Source: Bettongia penicillata ogilbyi
Taxonomy: Eukaryota > Chordata > Mammalia > Diprotodontia > Potoroidae
DNA: 64,000 nt
NCBI GenBank assembly: GCA_023548195.1
Contig: JAJHZJ010000311.1
Location: forward strand, 3,312,419-3,376,418
Direction: 5' to 3'
Part shown: piece by piece, positions 42,636-53,040 of the stretch
How the letters are laid out: the number at the start of each line of letters is the position of its first letter
How positions within the stretch are numbered: the first letter of the stretch is position 1
Position numbers and translations under genes: made by a program
The notes under the pieces: model-generated
What the model was told of the DNA's origin: nothing
Database searches by the model: none
The model's input: only the letters and a program-made list of their open reading frames with translations

Positions 42636-43335
42636 ATTTATTTTTAGTGTTCTACAATCACTACCATAAAACTTGGATTTTTTCCCCCCTACCTACACCC
42701 ACCACCCTGCTCCCTCCTCAAGACGGCATACAATTCCATATAAGATCTACACATACGTTCCTATTGAATACATTTTCACTATAGTCATATTGTGTAGAAG
42801 AACTAAAATAAATGGGAGAAATCATATAACAAACCAAAACATAATACACACACACACAAAAACTGATCTGCTACAATCTGCGATTGAATTCCATAGTTCT
42901 TTCTCTGGATGTGGAAGGCAGTTTGCCTTAAAAGACCATTGGGATTTTTTTTTTTTTAAGTCCTTGCATTGCTATGAAGATTCAAGTCAACCAGAAAAAA
43001 CTCTCTCACACTGTGGTCATTGCTGTGCACAAAGTTCTCCTGGTTCTGCTCCTTTCACTCAACATCAGATCATATAAGTCTTTCCAGACCTCTCTGAAGT
43101 CTTCTTGTTCATCATTTCTATTAGCACAATAGTATTCCATTACATTCATATGCCATAATTTATTCAGCCATTCCCCAATTGATGGGCATCCCCTTGATTT
43201 CCAGTTTTTGGCCACTACAAAGAGTGCTGCTATAAATATTTTTATACATGTGGGACCCTTTCCCATTTTTATGATCTCTTGGAGATACAGTTCTAGAAGT
43301 GATATTGCTGGGTCAAAGGTTATGCACAATAACAC
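42574..43335 (-). mobile_element. L1 3' end (variant A), antisense
   Basis: The minus frame at 43006-43557 opens with microsatellite-coded Phe/Leu/Ser, then enters the L1 ORF2 C terminus: FDPAIS, FIAALFVVAKNW, CPSIGEWLNKLWH, MEYYCANRNDEQ. These fit the mammalian ORF2 pattern FDPAIPLL..FIAALF..AK.W..P..P....W..K.W..YTMEYYAAIKNDE. The 3' UTR follows and its A-rich tail is continuous with the (AT)n at 42574-42632. Confidence 0.88.
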
Positions 43336-43348
43336 TGTTTTAAAAAAA

Positions 43349-43540
<192 letters not shown>

Positions 43541-43599
43541 CAGTGAGACACTCTCATAGTAACTCATGGTACTAACTTACCCAGATGATTTGGGATAAA

Positions 43600-43800
43600 A
43601 ATATAAGAAGGGACTGTCATGTAATGGGAAAAGCAGGGCAGATCTTGGAGCAAAGAGACTGAGGTTCCAGGCCTCACTATGCCATTGAGTCACTGTGTGA
43701 CACTGAGCAAATCAATTCACCTCTTTGGGTTTCAGTTTCCCCATCTATAAAATAACACGGCTGCAATAAGTGATGTCTGTGGTCCATTGTAGCTGCACTG
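43600..43800 (+). mobile_element. MIR
   Basis: GAGGTTCCAGGCCTCACTATG, GTGACACTGAGCAAATCAATTC and CAGTTTCCCCATCTATAAAA. Confidence 0.8.
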
Positions 43801-43929
43801 TTTTGCAATATTAATAGAGGCTAATATTAGGGACTAGTGATGCAGATAGGCAACTAGACTATAATGCATAAGAGTGGGAACATAAGGAAGAACTTTTTTT
43901 AAAACATTACTTTTTTCTAAAAAAAATAA

Positions 43930-45410
43930 ATGTATCAGTTCTTTTTGTGGTGGCAAAAAAGTAGAAAATGGGGGGATGCCTCTCAATTGGGGGAACAGCT
44001 GAACAAGCTGGGGTATCTGATTATAACAGAATATTATTGTGCTATAAGAAATGAGGGGCAGACCACATCACACCTATCAGATTGGCTAACATGGCATAAC
44101 AGGAATATGATAAATGTTGGAGAAGATGTGGGAGAGTTGGAACACGAATTCATTGATGGTGGAGCTGTGAGCTGATCCAACCATTCTGGGGAGCAACTTG
44201 GAACTATGCCCAAAGGGCTACAAAAATGTGCATACATTTTGACCCAGAAATATCACTTCTAGAACTATATCTCAAAGAGATTTTAAAAATGGGAAAGTGT
44301 CCCAGATGTACAAAAATATTTATAGCAGCACTCTGTGGTGGCCAAGAACTGGAAATCAAGGAGATGTCTGTCAATTGGGGAATGACTGAATAAGTTGTGG
44401 TATATGAATGTAAAGGAATACTTTTGTGCTATAAGAAATGATGAACAGGAAGACTTCAGAGAGGCCTAGAAGGACTTATATGAACTGATGCTGAGTGAAA
44501 TGAGTAGAATGAGGAGAACATTACACACAATAATAGCCACAGTGTGTGAAGACTTTCTGATAGACTTATCCCTTCACAGCAATGCAAGGACCTAAAAAAT
44601 TCTCAATGTACTCTTGAAGCAAAATGCCTTCCATATTCAGAGAAAGAACTATGGAACTGGATAGCAGAATGAAGCAGACCATTTTCTCTTGTGTTTTGTT
44701 TTGTTTTATGGTTTCTCTCATTCATTTTAATTCTTCTCTGCATCATGACTCAGGTGAAAATGTATTTAATAAGAATGTATGTGCAGAACCTATATAAGAT
44801 TGAATGCTGTCTTGGGGAGGGAGGAAAAAGGGGGGGGTGAAAGGAGAGGGAAAGAGGGGAAAAAAATCTAAGATATATGGAAGTGATTGTAGAAAATTGA
44901 AAACAAGTAAAATAATTTTAAAAAATAGAAATGAGGAGCAGGATGATGTCAGAGAAGCCTGGAAAGACTTATGTGAACTGATACAAAGTGAAGTAACAGA
45001 AGCAAGAGAACATTGTACACAGTAACAGTAATATTTTATAATCATCAGCTCTCAAGTGACTTAGCTCTTCTCAGCAACACAAAGATCCAAGACAATTCTG
45101 AAGCTCCTATGATGAAAAATGTTATTTACCTCCAGAGAAAGAACTGATGAAATCTGAATACAGATTGAAACATAATGTTTTTTTTAAACTTTATTTTTCT
45201 TGAGTTTTTTGTCTGTGTTTTCTTTCACAATATGACTAAGGAGGAAATATATTTTGCATGACTGCACATGTACAACCTTTATCAGATTGCTTGCCTTCTC
45301 AATGAAGGATGTGGGGACAGAGTGTAGGAGAGAATTTGGAACTCAAAATTATAAAAAACAAAGGTTAAAAATTGTTTTTCACATGTAATTGAAAAAAACA
45401 AAATATCAAA
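43930..45410 (+). mobile_element. Older L1 3' end (variant B), split by a younger L1
   Basis: Left part 43930-44061 (TTTTTGTGGTGGCAAAAAAG to GCTATAAGAAATGAGGGGCAG), right part 44927-45410 (AGAAATGAGGAGCAGG to the A-rich end). The right part has the variant-B 3' UTR with CTTTATCAGATTGCTTGCC, as in the 2340 copy. Confidence 0.9.
44062..44926 (+). mobile_element. Younger L1 3' end (variant A) nested in the older L1
   Basis: Starts CACATCACACCTATCAG and ends AAAATAATTTTAAAAAAT. It carries GGTGGAGCTGTGAGCTGATCC, TTTGACCCAGAAATATC and the variant-A 3' UTR with TAAGAATGTATGTGCAG. Target-site duplication AGAAATGAGGGGCAG (44047-44061) versus AGAAATGAGGAGCAG (44927-44941), 14 of 15. Confidence 0.92.
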
Positions 45411-46185
45411 ACATCACTTTCTTATAGGTACATTTATTTTTAATGCCAGAAAATTCAATTCTCCAAAATACAAATCAAGAGTCACAAGTGTTAAACATGG
45501 TGAAAACTGAAGTCCTCTAGTGGAAAACACAATACACCATAAGGTGTAGTTTTCAGACCTTGCCTAGGATGCTCAACTACCTTGCCCAAGCTCTGATTAA
45601 AATAATGCAATACAAGCCAAGACAAGACAACCAGCATTTCTTATTGATTCTCTGATCAACACAACTAAGCAGAATTCATGGCCAAAAGAGCCAAAACCAG
45701 CAGGATTTTCAAAGGAGGTTAGGAAGGACAGCTGTTGGACATTTACTAATGTTAACCTCTCTGAGCTTCCTTTCTCTCATCTTCGGAATGGAAACAATGA
45801 CATGTGGGTAACACCTACCCTCCCCCTTCCCAAGCCTAGGAGAAAAAAGCCTTAAAGCATTAAAAAAGTGTGAGTTATTATTCTCTCCAGTGTGTGCTGG
45901 ACCCAGCTCAAACCCCCTCTACAAGCTGATTGTTAAATTGGAAATTAACCAATATCACAAATCAGAGCTTAATTTACTTTTTTTGTTAATCACAGTGATG
46001 GGGAAAATATTGATGATGCAGATTAAGCTTAAAAGTGTGTCCATTGTACATTTTTTTAAGAAGACTGATTATAAAACATTTACCAGTATCCTCCTGGGCA
46101 CATTCTACTTTTTGAGAACACCAAAGATGTTAGGTATGCCCCCCTACAATAGACTTTCTTTCCAAACCTCACTTTCCATATCTCT
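45411..46185. other. Single-copy-looking AT-rich DNA
   Basis: No family recognised. A 104-codon plus frame (45890-46204) has no known domain. Confidence 0.4.
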
Positions 46186-46689
46186 ATCAGAGATAGAGCC
46201 CTGAGCTATTACAGGCAGTGGGAGTACCAAGAGGAGCCACTCTCGCATCCCCTGGTCCTGGCAGGCAGGACACAAATGTGTTAGTCACCAGGGTAGGCAG
46301 GGAATCAACCGAGGACGGCCAGCAAAGCTGCTGTCTCAGCCTCTGGGTCTGGGTGAAGCGGAAGGCCTGCCTGGTGGGAATGAATGCATATGCATTTGCA
46401 GGACTGTGGGGTGAGCTCATGGCTCTTTCTAAGGCTCTTATCTTGTGGTCTGATCTGGTTCTCTCTGCTCAGCTCCCAGCTGCTGGCAGGGAGTGGGGAG
46501 GATTCTCAGGGTGGAGATAAAGGTAAAAGGGATGGGAGGGAGGGCACAAGCTGGTATGGCTTACCGCAAGGATCACTCGGGTTGATCTGCTATTGCAGAG
46601 ACCATGGATGAGGAACCTAGACTCCCACCTAGAATTAGCACAGTACTGAAAAAGGAGCATCACTGATGCTGCTGAATGTTTGCAAAGAG
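46186..46689. promoter_or_regulatory. Single-copy candidate regulatory segment
   Basis: GC-richer than its flanks and free of recognised repeats. It holds the POU-dimer palindrome below and, at about 46438-46452, TTATC (GATA-like) next to TGTGGTC (RUNX-like). Confidence 0.35.
46384..46395. promoter_or_regulatory. Perfect MORE-type POU dimer site
   Basis: ATGCATATGCAT is the palindromic MORE sequence bound by dimers of Oct-type POU factors. The palindrome extends one base each side (46383-46396). Binding is inferred from sequence only. Confidence 0.5.
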
Positions 46690-46910
46690 AAACCTTTACC
46701 AGGCATAAAGGTGCACTGGGGAGCATGTTGGACTGAGAGTCAGAGGGCTCATGATGAAATCCCAGTTCTGTAACTTGTCACCTACAAGGCTTTGAGCCAC
46801 TGTTGCTGTTGTTTGCTTTCTAGTTCTCAGTTTCCTCATCTGTAAAATGAGAGTACTGGACTATATGGTCTCTTCCCTTTCACTTCCAAATCCTATGGAC
46901 TTTTCAGGCA
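46690..46910 (+). mobile_element. MIR
   Basis: GGACTGAGAGTCAGAGGGC, CAGTTTCCTCATCTGTAAAATG and GGACTATATGGTCTCTTCCC. Confidence 0.8.
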
Positions 46911-47485
46911 GACCCAGAGTGATGTGAGAAAACAATATTTACTTAGAGGAGCTGAGCCCAAGACATGGGGGCTGAGGGTGAAAGGAAAGGGGAAGGAGAC
47001 AGCAGTCAAAGTGGACAGTAATCATACTGGTATTATGCCACATTTCTAGCATGTTTGGTGGTTTACAAAGTCATCCCTCATCTCATATTGGAAGTGGCAT
47101 GGCTGACTGGTAGGGGCTTCCAGCAGAGACCAAGCTACCCTATCAGTGAGCACTCTGTCTCAGCAGACTGAAGAACCCCAGTAGTTTCATAAAACTCAGA
47201 TTTTGGGCTGAGAAGTATCAGTGATGAAAGCAAGTAATACCCCCCTCACTCCACATCTCTCATTCACATTTCCCAAAATCCCCTGTCACTAATAGTATCC
47301 TAGCAAAAACACAGGGAATGGGGGCAAGGCAGAGCTGAACTGAGCAGAGCAAGGTTTATAGGAAGCCTTCCTGACTAGTCCTGGGCCTTTTCCCTGTTCT
47401 AAAACTTTCAGTTCATCACCATTGGCCAGAGGATAGAATACTAAGTTCATAAGACCCAAAAATAAATAAATAAATATAAATCTTC
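46911..47485. other. Mostly unassigned; weak MIR piece near 47015-47100
   Basis: GGTGGTTTACAAAGTCATCCC is MIR-like; a short AAATA repeat lies at 47460-47480. Confidence 0.4.
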
Positions 47486-47585
47486 ATGAAATCATATGAC
47501 TACAAGGGGCTACCTAATCCAACTCCTTTATTTTATAGATAAAGAAACTGAGGCCGAGAGAGGTTAACTGATTTGCCCAAGGTAA
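47486..47585 (-). mobile_element. MIR, antisense
   Basis: TTTATAGATAAAGAAACTGAGG and TTAACTGATTTGCCCAAGG; the next SINE starts right after. Confidence 0.7.
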
Positions 47586-47822
47586 AATGGGTAGCATAGT
47601 GGATAGAATGCTAGGCCTGGAGTCAGGAAGACTCAACTTCCTGATTTCAAATCTGGTCTCAGATACTTACTAGCTGTGTGACCCTGGACAAGTCACTGAA
47701 CCCTGTTTGCTTCAGTTTCCTCATCTGTAAAATGAGTTATGAAGGAAATGGCCAACCGCTCCAGTATCTTTGCCAAGAAAACCCTAAATGAGACATGAAG
47801 GATCCGATTGACTGAATAACAA
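47586..47822 (+). mobile_element. MAR1-type SINE
   Basis: GGGTAGCATAGTGGATAG, GTGTGACCCTGGACAAGTC, TATCTTTGCCAAGAAAACCC, then a decayed tail to GACTGAATAACAA. Confidence 0.88.
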
Positions 47823-48130
47823 GTCTTTGTATCTCCAGCTCCTAGCACAACACCTCAGAGTAACTAATATTTGTTTACTTTTTGAACAGAGGAAAGAGTC
47901 CTGAATTTGAAGGTGGAGGATCTGGATTCAGATCCACTTAAGCAGGCAAAAGGCATTTAGTAAATGCTTACCATATGCCAGGCACCGTGCCAATTGCTGG
48001 GGATAAAAATAAAAGGGAAGAGAAAGATAATCCCTGACCTAAAGGAGTTTATATTCTAAGGGAGGAAACAATACTTTGAAAAGGGAACTGAAAAGAGAAG
48101 AAGTCTCCACTGGAGATGTTGGGGATGTGG
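47823..48130 (-). mobile_element. L2 ends, sense scrap then antisense
   Basis: CTCCTAGCACAACACCTCAG (about 47840) is a sense L2 end. From 47945, GGCATTTAGTAAATGCTTACC and ATGCCAGGCACCGTGCC are antisense L2. Confidence 0.7.
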
Positions 48131-49085
48131 GAAAGTCAGAAGCACAGATGGAAGAGAACCACCTTGCACAATTCATTTATGTTTTCTGGGCCTTCTTCCT
48201 CTGTATAATGTGTAAGTGAGACGTGGCCATCTCTACGGTCTTGCCCAGCTCCTTATTCTGAGTGCCTCCCCACCTGGACATTTTATGACCATTCTGTGAC
48301 TACCCTTTCTGTCGGTGCTAGCTGTCCATGTCAGGCAGTGCTCATCTATGCACAGGTTGTATCCACACACTGTTCAGGGTAAGGACAGGCCCAGTCCATG
48401 TCCAGATGTCTAGTGCAGCATGGCAAAAGTCCAGAGCATGCTTGTGAACTGACTGACTGACTCAGGCTTGTATCAGCAGCAGTGTGTGCACTTTGATCTG
48501 ATCAGCTTACCCGGAAGGCACTAATTGAGCTGATTAATTGAGTCAATTACCCTGGTCTCCCAGGAGTGCTGTTAGCTCCTCCTGGCTCCAGGGGGCCAGG
48601 TGTGGAAGCTACTCTCCCACCTGGCAAAGGCCCCTGTATTCAGGCTCTTGTGGGATAGCCTGGGGCTGAACTCTCAGAGCCTTGGAGGTCAACATTCACT
48701 GATGATGGTAGCCAAGGGGGACAAAGGAAGGAGATGATACTGCATAGGGGGATCTATTGGAGTTGGGCAGCTGAGTGACCCCACTGAGAAGCTGGAGATG
48801 AAAAGGGAATGAACTGTCTTCATATGACCTTGAGAAAGTTTTGAGTCTGATGAGGTCTTGAATGGCACTAAACAAATATTCCTATCAGGGATGCCAGATT
48901 CCCTTTGCTAATTTTGGAGACTATGTCTGAATGTGCATGTACATATGTGTGAGCAAATACGCTTGAGTGAGCTTGAGAAAAAGCGTGCCTAGGAATGAAT
49001 GTTTATGAGCGTAAAGGAATAGAAGGGAGAACAAGGTGCTCAAGTGAGGATGGTATCTGAATGTGAACATGTAGCTCCCCATATT
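48131..49085. other. Single-copy-looking DNA
   Basis: No repeats recognised except TGACTGACTGACTC near 48450. It contains the homeodomain-site cluster at 48491-48550. Confidence 0.4.
48491..48550. promoter_or_regulatory. Candidate homeodomain-site cluster with a TCF/LEF-like site
   Basis: CTTTGATC (48491-48498) precedes TAATTG at 48522-48527 and 48535-48540 and CAATTA at 48544-48549. The first two lie in a 13-bp direct repeat that begins TAATTGAG in both copies. Confidence 0.4.
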
Positions 49086-49102
49086 CAATGATCCATCTCC
49101 TG

Positions 49103-49778
49103 GGGGCGAAGCCAAGATGGCCAAGTAGAAAGACACACTCAGGGTCTCCCCACACAGCCCATAAAACACCTGTAGAGAGGGATTCTCAACAAATTCTGGA
49201 GCAGCAGAAGTGGAGAACAACAGAGTGGAGGAGATTTCCAGCCCAGGGTGACCTGAAAGGCCCATGGGAAACATCTGTTGCACCAAAGGCAGAGCAGAGC
49301 CTAGCCAAGCTTTGGTCCATGGCTTGCAAACAGCCCTCAGGGGCAGAATCTCCAGTCGCAGTGGCAGCGGTTCACAGAGGCCACATTTGGCAGGTGGCAG
49401 CAGTTCCCACAGCAGCCCCTACAGCAGCCCCCATCCATTGTTGGATCATAAAAACCCTGGGGGCACTGAGGAGCTGATTATTACCTCAGCCCTGTGTAGA
49501 GGCCCTGAGGTAGCTGATCTTTATCTCACACTGCATGGCTGCCCTGCCCATGCAGCTTATCTGAATCTCAGCCCCCAGTGCTGGCTTGGCAGGACTGGAA
49601 GCCAGGTGGTTGTGGAGAGGAAACTCTGCTAAGACTCTGGGCACAAAAATCTCTCTCTGCTCCCAGACCAGTGTACACACTTGATTGTGCCACCTTGGAG
49701 GAACTGAGATCTTATAGATTCCCAGAGTATATCCTACTCTTGACAAAGGACCCAAAAGTCAAGTAACTGGTTGGGAAA
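49103..49778 (+). mobile_element. L1 5' UTR, apparently 5'-complete
   Basis: Starts GGGGGCGAAGCCAAGATGGCC. CAAGATGGCC at 49113-49122 is a YY1-type site placed at the very start, as at the 5' end of human L1. The remaining 650 bp is GC-rich, with a run of GCAGCAGTTCC/GCAGCCCC words near 49400. Frames 49264-49632 (plus, starts MGNICC) and 49486-49755 (minus, 89 codons) lie inside; neither has a known function. Confidence 0.75.
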
Positions 49779-50324
49779 ATGCCCAAAAAAGGGGAAAAAA
49801 ATAAGACTATAGAAGGTTACTTTCTTGGTGAACAGATATCTTCTCCCATCCTTTCAGATGAGGAAGAACAATGCTTACCATCAGGGAAAGACATAAAAGT
49901 CAAGACTTCTGTATCCCAAACATCCAAAATAAATATTCAATGGTCTCAGGCCATGAAACAGCTCAAAAAGAATTTTGAAAATCAAGTAAGAGAGGTGGAG
50001 GAAAAACTGGGAAGAGAAATGGGAGAGATGCAAAAAAAGCATGAAAAGCAGGTCCACACCTTGCTAAAGGAGACTCAAAAATATGCTGAAGAAAATAACA
50101 CCTTGAAAAATAGGCTAATTCAATTGGCAAAAGAGGTTCAAAAAGCCAATGAGGAGAAGAATGCTTTCAAAAGCAGAATTAGCCAAATGGAAAAGGAGGT
50201 TCAAAAGCTCACTGAAGAAAATAGTTCTTTCAAAATTAGAATGGAACAAATGGAGGCTAATGACTTTATGAGAAACCAAGAAATCACAAAACAAAACCAA
50301 AACAATGAAAAAAATGGAAGATAA
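49779..50324 (+). pseudogene. L1 ORF1, N-terminal and coiled-coil part
   Basis: ORF1p is the nucleic-acid-binding chaperone of L1 ribonucleoprotein. This frame starts MPKKGEKNKTIEGYF. Residues 56-166 form a heptad-rich coiled coil, in which residues 104-124, 125-145 and 146-166 are three 21-residue repeats (EEN/EEK....FK). It ends after NEKNGR, when a change in the A7 run at 50308-50314 shifts the frame. The RNA-binding part continues in the next frame. The start ATG was chosen because it gives the first long frame after the 5' UTR and an ORF1-like basic N terminus. Confidence 0.85.
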
Positions 50325-50700
50325 TGTGAAATATTTCATTGGAAAAACAACTGACCTGGAGAATAGATCCAGAAGAGACAATTTTAAAATTATGGGACTA
50401 CCTGAAAGCCATGATCAAAAAAAGAGCCTAGACATCATCCTTCATGAAATTATCAAGGAAAACTGCCCTGATATTCTAGAACCCGGGGGCAAAATAAACA
50501 TTGAAAGAATCCACAGATCACCTCCTGAGAGAGATCCAAAAAGAGAAACTCCTAGGAACATTGTGGTCAAATTCCAGAGTTCCCAGGTCAAGGAGAAAAT
50601 ATTTCAAGCAGCTAGAAAGAAACAATTCAAGTATTGTGGAAATACAATAAGGATACCACAAGATCTAACAGCTTCTACATTAAGGGATCGAAGGGCGTAG
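50305..50700 (+). pseudogene. L1 ORF1, RRM and C-terminal domain part
   Basis: Shifted by one frame relative to the coiled-coil part. RRDNFKIMGLPES opens the RRM-like domain; PRNIVVKFQSSQVKEKIFQAARKK and TASTLRDRRA match the C-terminal domain of mammalian ORF1p (patterns PR.I.V.F, KE....AAR, L...RR). It stops at a TAG (50698-50700) in the middle of the domain. Confidence 0.85.
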
Positions 50701-50703
50701 AAT

Positions 50704-50871
50704 ATGATAGTCCAGAAGTCAAAGGAATTAGAACTAAAACCAAGAATCACCCACCCAGCAAAACTGAGTATAATACTTCAGGGGGAAAAATGGTCTTTTA
50801 ATGAAATAGAGGACTTTCAAGCATTCTTGATGAAAAGACCAGAGCTGAAAAGAAAATTTGATTTTCAAACA
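50704..50871 (+). pseudogene. L1 ORF1, C-terminal end after the internal stop
   Basis: Same frame as the preceding part after the TAG. KPRITHPAKLSIILQGE and FLMKRPELKRK match the last ORF1p segment (P.ISYPAKL.F..GE ... RP.LK). L1 sequence then ends at about 50871 with no ORF2, no 3' UTR and no poly(A). Confidence 0.8.
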
Positions 50872-50888
50872 CAATGTTCCATCTCCTG

Positions 50889-51195
50889 CCTCCACATCTT
50901 TGCAAAGATTGTTCTCCCACCCTCCATGCCTAGAATTTTCTCCTTACACACCTCCAAGTTTTGGAATCTCTAACTCTCTTCAAATCTCAGCTCAATTGTC
51001 ACCTGTTATGTACAAGAGGTCTTTCTAAATTCCCCATGTGTTCATGGCCCACACCTCGAAATGACTTTGTTTGCATTTTGTAGATATCTATCCTTCCTCC
51101 AGCAGAAGTGACTGTTTTTGTCTTTGTGTGTTAGCACCTAACACAGTGTCTAGCACATAGTAGGTGCTTAATTATTGCTTGTTGAATTGAATTAA
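50889..51195 (+). mobile_element. L2 3' end
   Basis: CCTCCACATCTTTGCAAAG, TCAAATCTCAGCTCAATTG, TCTAGCACATAGTAGGTGC and a TTGTTGAATTGAATT end. The 17-bp duplication copy (50872-50888) also looks L2-like. Confidence 0.8.
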
Positions 51196-52269
51196 ATGTG
51201 AGTGAGCTTGAACCTGCATGTATCAGCTTAGTGTATATTCTCTTCTTATACATCCCTTCCTTTAAACTGCCTTCCTGCCCTGCTCCAGGTCCCTGAGAAT
51301 CCCATGCTGTCCGTAATATTATATCCAGCTAGATGCCAACTGGGCTCCTTAGGAGTTCTATGGCCTCAGGTCAGCTTCTTCACATGTCTGAGTTCCTGGT
51401 TCCTTATCAGTGAATCAAGGAGAGTGTTGCACTAGATGAGTTCTATGGCCTCTTCCAACTCTAAAATTCTGCCATGTTACAATTTTACACCAAATGTAGG
51501 CTGTTGGAAAATGAGGAGGCAGAGTCCATGTGTACTGGGGATGAAATAGGAGATGGCAAGAAAAAAAGCTGAACTCTGGTGCTCTGGAACACTCCTTTTG
51601 CCCTATGCTAAGGACAGGGGAACCTCCGGACTCCATAGTGTGAAGCAGAGAGTTTCTGAGTAGCCTGCCTGCCCAGAGCAATGACTCAGCCTTCAGGATC
51701 CTCTGCCACAGAGGGAGGAAAGGGAATGACTCATCAGCAGCGACACATAGAAAGCGGAAAGAAAAATGCAAGACCAGCAGATTCTCAACCTTTTGTCAGC
51801 ATTTGGGACAAATGTTCTGACCCCTAATGAGCAGGGAGGTAGCACTTAGAGGTTTACAGTGCCTGGAAAAGTACTCTGGTCTGGGACCTGATATACATCA
51901 AAGCTAAGCATCTTCATCTCAGAAGAGAGTCATCTTGTCTGTCCCCCTGCCTCAGTCACTGTCATCATAAGAACAAAAGGTCAGGATGTGCACTGAAAGA
52001 GATGGTAGGGAAAAAAACAGTCTTGAGACATTCATGATCAGGAAGTCTGCTCACTCTCTGAGCTTTTCAAACTTTGCCCTGATTGATGAGAGCCCAGTAT
52101 AATGAACAGGACCGGCTCGGTAATCCTGCTTCACCCCATGCTGTTTAAATGTACGCTATGATTTTTTGGCTATGTCCCACAAGCATCCCTTGCCCATCCT
52201 TTCTCACTTTTCATCTTCTGTTCTGGGGACTAATCAAATCAATGTCAGCATTGCTCCGGCAAAGAGCCT
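51196..52269. other. Mostly unassigned; MIR tail at 51360-51480
   Basis: GTTGCACTAGATGAGTTC and GGCCTCTTCCAACTCTAAAAT form a MIR-type 3' end. The remainder is single-copy-looking. Confidence 0.4.
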
Positions 52270-52570
52270 AAGACCAATAGTTGGTAAATTAGCATTTAGT
52301 AAGCACCTACTGTGTGCTGGACACTGTACTGAGTGCTAGGGATACAAGGAAAGGCAAAAGACAGTCCTTGCCCTGCAGGAGCTTGTTGTCTAACAGGAAG
52401 GATGACATGTAAAGAACTATGTTGTTTGCAAATAAGATCCATGCAGTATGAATTGGATAACAGATCAAGAGAAAGCACTAACATTAAGTGGGATGGGGAA
52501 AGGAAAGACTTTAGATGAGACTTGAAGGAAGCAAGGGAAGACAAGAGATGAAAATGAGGAGGGAGGATGG
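52270..52570 (-). mobile_element. L2 3' region, antisense
   Basis: AAGCACCTACTGTGTGCTGG, CAGTCCTTGCCCTGCAGGAGC and GAGACTTGAAGGAAGCAAGG. Confidence 0.85.
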
Positions 52571-52599
52571 TCACAGAGTACTACCCTAGGACTCCACTC

Positions 52600-52950
52600 T
52601 AGTGGTTTCTTAGGCCCCTCTCTAGCTATCACTTCCCTAATTTTGCTGTTTTAGAATTTAAATCCCTTGAGACCAGGGAATATCTTTTGATTTTGTGTCC
52701 CTAGGACGTGGGGAGGGGGAGCATCTCCAGTCATCCTGGTCTATATCTTGTCAATGGACCCAAGTGAGGTTGGTGACCTTGCACAGCCCTACTTCACTTA
52801 AATCCAATTCTCTTGCGTGTCATGGCATCATCTCTCTGATGTCGTGGTCTTCTTCAAGAATGAAGGACAAACAGTTACCCCCCGACTTGATAAATGTTAC
52901 TTGGTTGACTGGTTAGCTCTGTGCCTGATGCGTTGTATTTAACAGACATG
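52600..52950 (+). mobile_element. L2 3' end split by an RTE-type SINE
   Basis: L2: TAAATCCCTTGAGACCAGGG to TGTGTCCCTAGGA, resuming at GATAAATGTTACTTGGTTGAC. The SINE part, 52705-52885, has CATCTCCAGTCATCCTGGTC, GGTTGGTGACCTTGCACAGCC and GGTCTTCTTCAAGAATGAAGG. Confidence 0.75.
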
Positions 52951-53040
52951 TTTTCATTCATTTATTTCTTTTCTAGCCAATTGGAAAAGGAAAGAATTAG
53001 AACCAAAATAAGTTAAAACTGGAAAGGACCTTAGACATGT

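Noticed and set aside
49086..49102. Chance match instead of a target-site duplication
   Set aside because: Sixteen of 17 bases matching exactly at both L1 boundaries is unlikely by chance. The left flank is not clearly L2, which remains a reservation.
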